This document shows positions 6,938 to 10,069 of a DNA stretch of 10,069 bases, piece by piece (the first letter of the stretch is position 1; each line of letters begins with the position of its first letter). The notes beneath the pieces were generated by a model that did no database searches, was not told the origin of the DNA, and worked only from the letters and a program-made list of their open reading frames with translations. Location of the stretch: the NCBI GenBank assembly GCA_035581425.1, contig DATJVP010000140.1, positions 1 to 10,069 of the forward strand, read 5' to 3'. Source of the stretch: DASZHJ01 sp035581425 (GTDB lineage: Bacteria; Pseudomonadota; Alphaproteobacteria; ATCC43930; CGMCC-115725). Made by a program: the position numbers and the translations under genes.

Positions 6938-8233
6938 TCACTTGTACGGCTTCAACAGCCGATCCGCCTCCGTCTGCGCATCCGCCATCGCTTGCGCCGG
7001 AGTCTTCTTGCCGGTGATGGCTGCTTGCAGATTATCGTTGAACGCCTTCGTCACGCGCTCGTTGTCGTGGGTCGAGAACTCCGCGACGGCGAAGGGAAGC
7101 TGATCGCGCGCGACCGCGGCCGCCGGGAAGCCCTTGACGTAATCCACCATCGCGGGCGTCTCCCAGGCGTCGGGGCGGGTTGCGACGTAGCCGGTCTTGA
7201 TCCCCCACTCCGCCGCGCGTTCCGGCGTCGTCATCCACTTGATGAATTTGAGCGCCGCCGAGCGCTCCTCCGGCGTCGTCTTCGCGAAGAGGTAGAAGTT
7301 GCCGCCGCCCGTGGGCGAGCCTCGGCGCTTCTTCTCAGGGAGCATAGCGACGCCGAAATCGAACTTCGCGTTCGTCCTGACGTTCGTGAGGTTACCCGTC
7401 GTCGTCCACATGATCGCGCATTTGCGCTCGAAGAAGTCCTTGGGCGTGGTGCCCCATTCGACGACGCCCGGCGCCATGATCTTCTGCTTCTGGGCGAGAT
7501 CCACGAGGAATTGCAGCGCCTCGATCACCTCGGGCTTGTTGAAATAGACCTCGGTCCCCGCGGGGTTCGAGAGCGTGGCGCCGTTCTCGGTCGCAAGGCC
7601 CTGGAAGAGCCAGTAGGGAAAGCCGCTCGTCGGGATTTGCACGCCCCATTGCGTGACGTTGCCGGAGGCGTCGCGCTTGGTGAGCTTCGTCCCCATCGCG
7701 ACCATCTCGTCCCAGCTCTGCGGCGGCTTCTCGGGATCGAGGCCCGCTTCCTTGAAGGCCTCCTTGTTCCAGTACATGACGATGGTCGAGCGCTGGAAGG
7801 GAACGCCCCAGCTCTTGCCGTTGATGTTCCCATTCGCCATGAAGGCGGGATAGAAGCTCGAGAGCCACTTCTTGTCCTCGGGCGATGTCGCGAGATCGTC
7901 GAAGGGGACGACGGCCTTCTCGTCGATCATGGTGAAGGTGTCGGTCGAGAGCAGCACCGCGATCGAGGGCGGCTCGCCGCCCTTGAGCGCCGTCAGCGCC
8001 TTCGCGGTCGTGTCCTGGTATGAGCCGGTATAGACGGCCTTCACGTGGATGCCCGCGTTCTCCTTCTCGAAGCCCGCGACCATGTCGTCGATGATCTTGG
8101 TGATGGGACCGCCGACGGCGACCGGAAAATAGAAAGTGAGATCCGCCGCCTGCGCCGCCCCCGTCGCCAAGCTCGCGAGCGCCGCGAGCGCGAGCACCCC
8201 CAGCATCCGCCCAATTCCACGCATTCCCCTCAT
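6938..8233 (-). CDS. UgpB-like extracellular solute-binding protein (family 1)
   Basis: Periplasmic receptor of the Ugp-type importer, 431 aa. It has a Sec signal peptide: basic start, hydrophobic core 11-25, likely cleavage at A-Q-A|A-D near 29-30. Conserved UgpB landmarks include V-Y-T-G-S-Y (67-72), a P-F-x-x-S-T-x-V-x-Y-x-N-K-x-A-F stretch (145-160) followed by A-G-L-D-P-E-K-P-P (163-171), T-T-G-N-L-T-N-V-R (278-286), A-E-W-G-I-K-T-G-Y (341-349) and T-G-K-K-T-P near the C-terminus. The start at 8233 is chosen for a strong GAGGAGGGG site six bases away (counting from AGGAGG); the open frame continues to 8362 but that extension is translated repeat DNA. Segments that contact glycerol phosphate in E. 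coli UgpB look changed, so the substrate is uncertain. Repeats flank the gene on both sides. Confidence 0.9.
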   Translation of the reverse strand: MRGMRGIGRMLGVLALAALASLATGAAQAADLTFYFPVAVGGPITKIIDDMVAGFEKENAGIHVKAVYTGSYQDTTAKALTALKGGEPPSIAVLLSTDTFTMIDEKAVVPFDDLATSPEDKKWLSSFYPAFMANGNINGKSWGVPFQRSTIVMYWNKEAFKEAGLDPEKPPQSWDEMVAMGTKLTKRDASGNVTQWGVQIPTSGFPYWLFQGLATENGATLSNPAGTEVYFNKPEVIEALQFLVDLAQKQKIMAPGVVEWGTTPKDFFERKCAIMWTTTGNLTNVRTNAKFDFGVAMLPEKKRRGSPTGGGNFYLFAKTTPEERSAALKFIKWMTTPERAAEWGIKTGYVATRPDAWETPAMVDYVKGFPAAAVARDQLPFAVAEFSTHDNERVTKAFNDNLQAAITGKKTPAQAMADAQTEADRLLKPYK

Positions 8234-8237
8234 GATA

Positions 8238-8246
8238 CCCCTCCTC
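8238..8246 (-). promoter_or_regulatory. Ribosome binding site that fixes the UgpB-like start
   Basis: On the minus strand this reads GAGGAGGGG, followed by TATC and the ATG at 8233. A second in-frame ATG at 8224 is too close to its own purine run. Upstream in-frame ATGs (8362, 8353) lie inside repeat DNA without a comparable site. Confidence 0.75.
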
Positions 8247-8283
8247 TTCTTTTGAGCATGATCGGAAAATCGCACGAGCACCC

Positions 8284-8449
8284 TGCGTCCTTCGACGCGC
8301 TTCGCTTGCTCAGGATGAGGTGAATTGAGGATGGCAATGCCGTTCTCCCTCATCCCGAGCAAACGAAGCGCGTCCGAGGACGAGGTGAACTAGAGTTTGC
8401 AAACACAATCGACCTCATCCTGACCAAGCGAGGCGCGTCGAAGGACGCA
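8284..8449. repeat. Cluster of three dispersed intergenic repeat copies
   Basis: The 233-bp gap between the Ugp-like ATPase stop and the binding-protein start holds no gene, only repeats. Copy 1 (8284-8321) and copy 3 (8412-8449) are inverted relative to each other and match at 36 of 38 positions. Copy 2 (8348-8386) has the orientation of copy 3 and is more diverged. The core reads CCTCATCCTGA then GCGCGTCGAAGGACG, a repeat family I recognise as common in Bradyrhizobium-like genomes. A transcript crossing it could fold copy 1 against copy 3 into a long hairpin. It is not CRISPR, because the orientation is mixed and spacers are irregular. Confidence 0.85.
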
Positions 8450-8469
8450 CCCCCTCTCCCCAACCCTCA
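8450..8469. repeat. Half copy of the CCCTCACCCC/CTCTCCCC repeat at the ATPase stop
   Basis: Directly after repeat copy 3 the plus strand reads CCCCTCTCCCCAACCCTCAC, one half of the element found at 6842-6932. The ATPase stop codon (TGA, 8467-8469) lies inside it, so the gene end and the repeat end coincide. No matching second half is present here. Confidence 0.6.
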
Positions 8470-9561
8470 CACCGCCACCCCAAGCCTCTCGCCCGCCCCG
8501 ATCGCCTGCGGGGAGAGCTCGTCGCGGCGCGTGCCTTCGGTCTCGTCGAAGAGATGGACGTCCTCCGCGCGCCAGGCGAGATGGACCGGCGTTCCCGGCG
8601 CCGCCGTCACGCGGCCGAGGACGCGCGCGACGAGGCGCTCGCTCCCGGCCTCGCAGGCGACGAGGCTGTCGGCGCCGAGGAACTCGACGCTTTCGACGAT
8701 CGCGGGAACGCCGCCTTGCGCGAGGCGCACGGCCTCGGGCCGCACGCCCAGCACGACGCCGTCGCCGCCGCGGCTCAGCACGGGCGGCCCCTCGGTGCCG
8801 CAGACGACGCCGACGCCGCCGGAGCTGCCGAGCCGGAGCGCGTTCATCGGCGGCGTCCCGATGAAGCGCGCCGCGAAGAGCGTCTCGGGCCGCGCGTAGA
8901 GCGCGTGCGGCGCCGCGTCTTGCTCGATCCGGCCCTCGCGCAGGAGGATCACCTGATCCGCCATGGTCATGGCCTCGGTCTGGTCATGCGTCACGTAGAC
9001 CATGGTGATGCCGAGCTTTTGCTGGAGCGTGCGGATCTCGTGCCGCATCTCTCCCCGGAGCTGGGCGTCGAGATTCGAGAGCGGCTCGTCCATGAGGCAG
9101 ACCGGCGTCTCCGCGATGAGCGCGCGCCCCAATGCCACGCGCTGCTGCTGCCCGCCCGAGAGCTGCGACGGCCGCCGCTCGAGGAGGCCGTTGAGGCCGA
9201 GGAGGTTCGCCACGCGCGCAAGCCGCCGCGCCCGCTCCTCGCGCGGCACCCGGCGCACGCGGAGGCCGAAGAGGATGTTCTCGGCGACGGAGAGATGCGG
9301 GAAGAGCGCGTAATTCTGGAACACCATGGAGATGCCGCGCTTCGCCGGCGGGAGGCCCGTCACATCCTTCCCCGCGATCGTGATGCGGCCCGCGCTCGCC
9401 TCCTCGAGCCCCGCGATGAGCCGCAGCGTCGTCGATTTCCCGCAGCCCGACGGCCCGAGCAGCACGAGCAGCTTCCCTTCAGCGGCTTCGAAGGAGATGT
9501 CCTCGACGGCGCGTGTCGCGCCCCAGAACCTGCTCACATGCTGCAGGGAGATCGCGGACAC
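8467..9561 (-). CDS. ABC importer ATP-binding protein, UgpC/MalK-like
   Basis: ATPase of the Ugp-type importer, 364 aa, normal for UgpC/MalK proteins. Motifs are intact: Walker A GPSGCGKST (36-44), Q-loop Q82 in VFQNYALFPH, signature LSGGQQQ (134-140), Walker B VCLMDE (154-159), D-loop SNLD (162-165), switch H192 (VTHDQ). A-R-F-I-G-T-P-P-M-N (231-240) opens the regulatory domain, and V-R-P-E-A-V and W-R-A-E-D-V belong to the TOBE fold. The start is GTG at 9561, with a weak TGGGGG-type ribosome site. It is the first gene of the block, 233 bp of repeats ahead of its binding protein; the more common order puts the ATPase last. It could serve more than one carbohydrate-class importer, as UgpC/MalK types sometimes do. 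Confidence 0.94.
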   Translation of the reverse strand: MSAISLQHVSRFWGATRAVEDISFEAAEGKLLVLLGPSGCGKSTTLRLIAGLEEASAGRITIAGKDVTGLPPAKRGISMVFQNYALFPHLSVAENILFGLRVRRVPREERARRLARVANLLGLNGLLERRPSQLSGGQQQRVALGRALIAETPVCLMDEPLSNLDAQLRGEMRHEIRTLQQKLGITMVYVTHDQTEAMTMADQVILLREGRIEQDAAPHALYARPETLFAARFIGTPPMNALRLGSSGGVGVVCGTEGPPVLSRGGDGVVLGVRPEAVRLAQGGVPAIVESVEFLGADSLVACEAGSERLVARVLGRVTAAPGTPVHLAWRAEDVHLFDETEGTRRDELSPQAIGAGERLGVAV

Positions 9562-9622
9562 CGTGCCCCCAGTGCGAAGTGCAAACGCCAGCCGGCGGGG
9601 TGCGCGGACCCTGCCACGCGCA

Positions 9623-9639
9623 TGTTACGGGGGTGTTAC
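9623..9639. promoter_or_regulatory. Direct repeat TGTTAC, 11-bp period, upstream of the Ugp-like ATPase
   Basis: TGTTAC at 9623-9628 recurs at 9634-9639, one helical turn apart, 62-78 bp before the GTG start of the ATPase. Tandem half-sites at 11-bp period suit dimeric regulators such as PhoB, whose half-site is about CTGTCAT. The match to that is only partial (TGT-A), and the spacer here is G-rich rather than A/T-rich. No clear -35/-10 pair was found in the 150-bp gap 9562-9711. Confidence 0.25.
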
Positions 9640-9646
9640 GAGGGGG

Positions 9647-9680
9647 GGCAAGCGTGGTACGCGAACCCCGACCGCTTGCC
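9647..9680 (-). terminator. Hairpin downstream of the carbonic anhydrase gene
   Basis: GGCAAGCG (9647-9654) pairs with CGCTTGCC (9673-9680); allowing one bulged T extends the stem by GGT/ACC. It lies 32 bp after the carbonic anhydrase stop in the direction of transcription, where a terminator would be expected. The bases that follow on the minus strand are C-rich, not a T-run, so this may be a factor-dependent end or a 3' stabilising hairpin. Confidence 0.35.
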
Positions 9681-9711
9681 GCCCGGCGATGAAACAGAAG
9701 GCCAGGAGCCC

Positions 9712-10069
9712 CTACCCCACCAACTCCACCTTCCCACTACCGAGATTGTAGACGCCGCCCACCACCCGCAGCTTTTTCTCCGTCACTGCGCTCGCGAGGA
9801 TCGGTGTTGCCGTCTTCAGTTTCTCGACCGTCATCTTCACGTTCTCGCGGATGGCGTTGTCGAGGAGGTTGCCGGGCTCGGACATGGCGGCTTTGACGGC
9901 GGGGGTGAGGGCGGTGACGAGCGAAGGGAGATGGCCCGGGAGGGTTGTGCCCTCCTTGATCGATTTGATCGTGGCGTCGACGGCGCCGCAGGATTGGTGG
10001 CCGAGCACGACGATCAGCGGCACGCCGAGCACCGAGACACCGTACTCGAAGCTCGCGATCGATTCGTCG
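9712..10069 (-). CDS. Beta-class carbonic anhydrase, C-terminal part
   Basis: Zinc enzyme interconverting CO2 and bicarbonate. The gene runs off the right edge; 118 residues plus the stop (TAG, 9714-9712) are in the window. The visible part starts D-E-S-I-A-S-F-E-Y-G-V, then L-G-V-P-L-I-V-V-L-G-H-Q-S-C-G-A-V. The H-x-x-C pair supplies two of the zinc ligands; the C-x-D-x-R part lies outside. The S-x-E-Y-x-V and G-H-x-x-C-G-A patterns are diagnostic of beta-carbonic anhydrases. The C-terminal region (helix-rich, then R-V-V-G-G-V-Y-N-L-G-S-G-K-V) matches the bacterial forms ending in a short beta strand. It is on the same strand as the importer block but separated from it by 150 bp with a hairpin, so probably a separate unit. 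Confidence 0.92.
   Translation of the reverse strand, partial: DESIASFEYGVSVLGVPLIVVLGHQSCGAVDATIKSIKEGTTLPGHLPSLVTALTPAVKAAMSEPGNLLDNAIRENVKMTVEKLKTATPILASAVTEKKLRVVGGVYNLGSGKVELVG

Noticed and set aside
5829..7103. A 424-codon plus-strand open frame across the UgpA-like gene and the repeat
   Set aside because: The composition is highly charged and repetitive, it runs through two well-supported minus-strand genes and a palindrome, and no ribosome site supports it.
6992..8023. A 343-codon plus-strand open frame opposite the UgpB-like gene
   Set aside because: Its product is Arg/Asp/Glu-rich without motifs, while the opposite strand encodes a clear binding protein with a signal peptide.
8284..8449. 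Possible CRISPR array, from three similar units
   Set aside because: The units are in mixed orientation, differ in sequence, have only irregular gaps and no cas gene is nearby. They fit a dispersed intergenic repeat.
1..10069. RNA genes, transposase, phage, toxin-antitoxin or defence genes
   Set aside because: I looked for tRNA-like cloverleaf ends, DDE-type or phage-like products and small toxin pairs on both strands, and saw none. All coding space is explained by transport, regulation and the two partial edge genes.

Overview
This is GC-rich DNA with dense, mostly minus-strand coding. The organism is most likely an alphaproteobacterium, probably of the Hyphomicrobiales (Bradyrhizobium or Rhodopseudomonas-like). 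That rests on codon use, on the abundance of ABC importers, and on two kinds of intergenic palindrome typical of that group: a CCTCATCCTGAG...GCGTCGAAGGACG-type repeat, and a CCCTCACCCC...CTCTCCCC/GGGGAGAG-type repeat. Genus level is inference.

Layout, left to right. The 3' end of a plus-strand hydantoinase/oxoprolinase-family (HyuA-like) gene ends at 148. A 102-bp convergent gap follows. Positions 251 to 9561 hold nine genes, all on the minus strand, so transcription runs from right to left. A truncated beta-carbonic anhydrase gene, also minus strand, fills the right end (9712 to the edge).

In the direction of transcription the block begins with a carbohydrate/glycerol-3-phosphate (Ugp)-type ABC importer: ATPase (9561-8467), binding protein (8233-6938), and two overlapping permeases (6842-5967 and 5970-5170). 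Next comes a GntR/FCD repressor-type regulator (5066-4272). A second importer of the spermidine/putrescine (Pot/Fbp-like) class follows: Tat-type binding protein (4239-3064), ATPase (3053-1983), and two permeases (1986-1099 and 1102-251). The second importer is tightly packed, with 10-bp spacing and 4-bp overlaps, and the regulator ends 32 bp before it. Regulator and second importer therefore probably form one transcription unit, read from a candidate promoter near 5132-5137 that is wrapped in inverted repeats.

The two importers belong to different ABC subclasses and each has a full set of parts. The second is the one most likely controlled by the GntR/FCD protein, whose ligand is usually a small carboxylate. 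No catabolic enzyme other than the HyuA tail lies in the window, so neither substrate can be read off directly. The Ugp-like binding protein appears to have lost residues linked to glycerol-3-phosphate binding, so its substrate may differ. The most structured non-coding DNA is the pair of palindromic repeat clusters on either side of the Ugp-like binding-protein gene. One of them overlaps the start region of the downstream permease. I found no RNA genes, CRISPR array, insertion sequence, phage gene or defence system. This is largely an ordinary transport region with some interesting intercistronic architecture.
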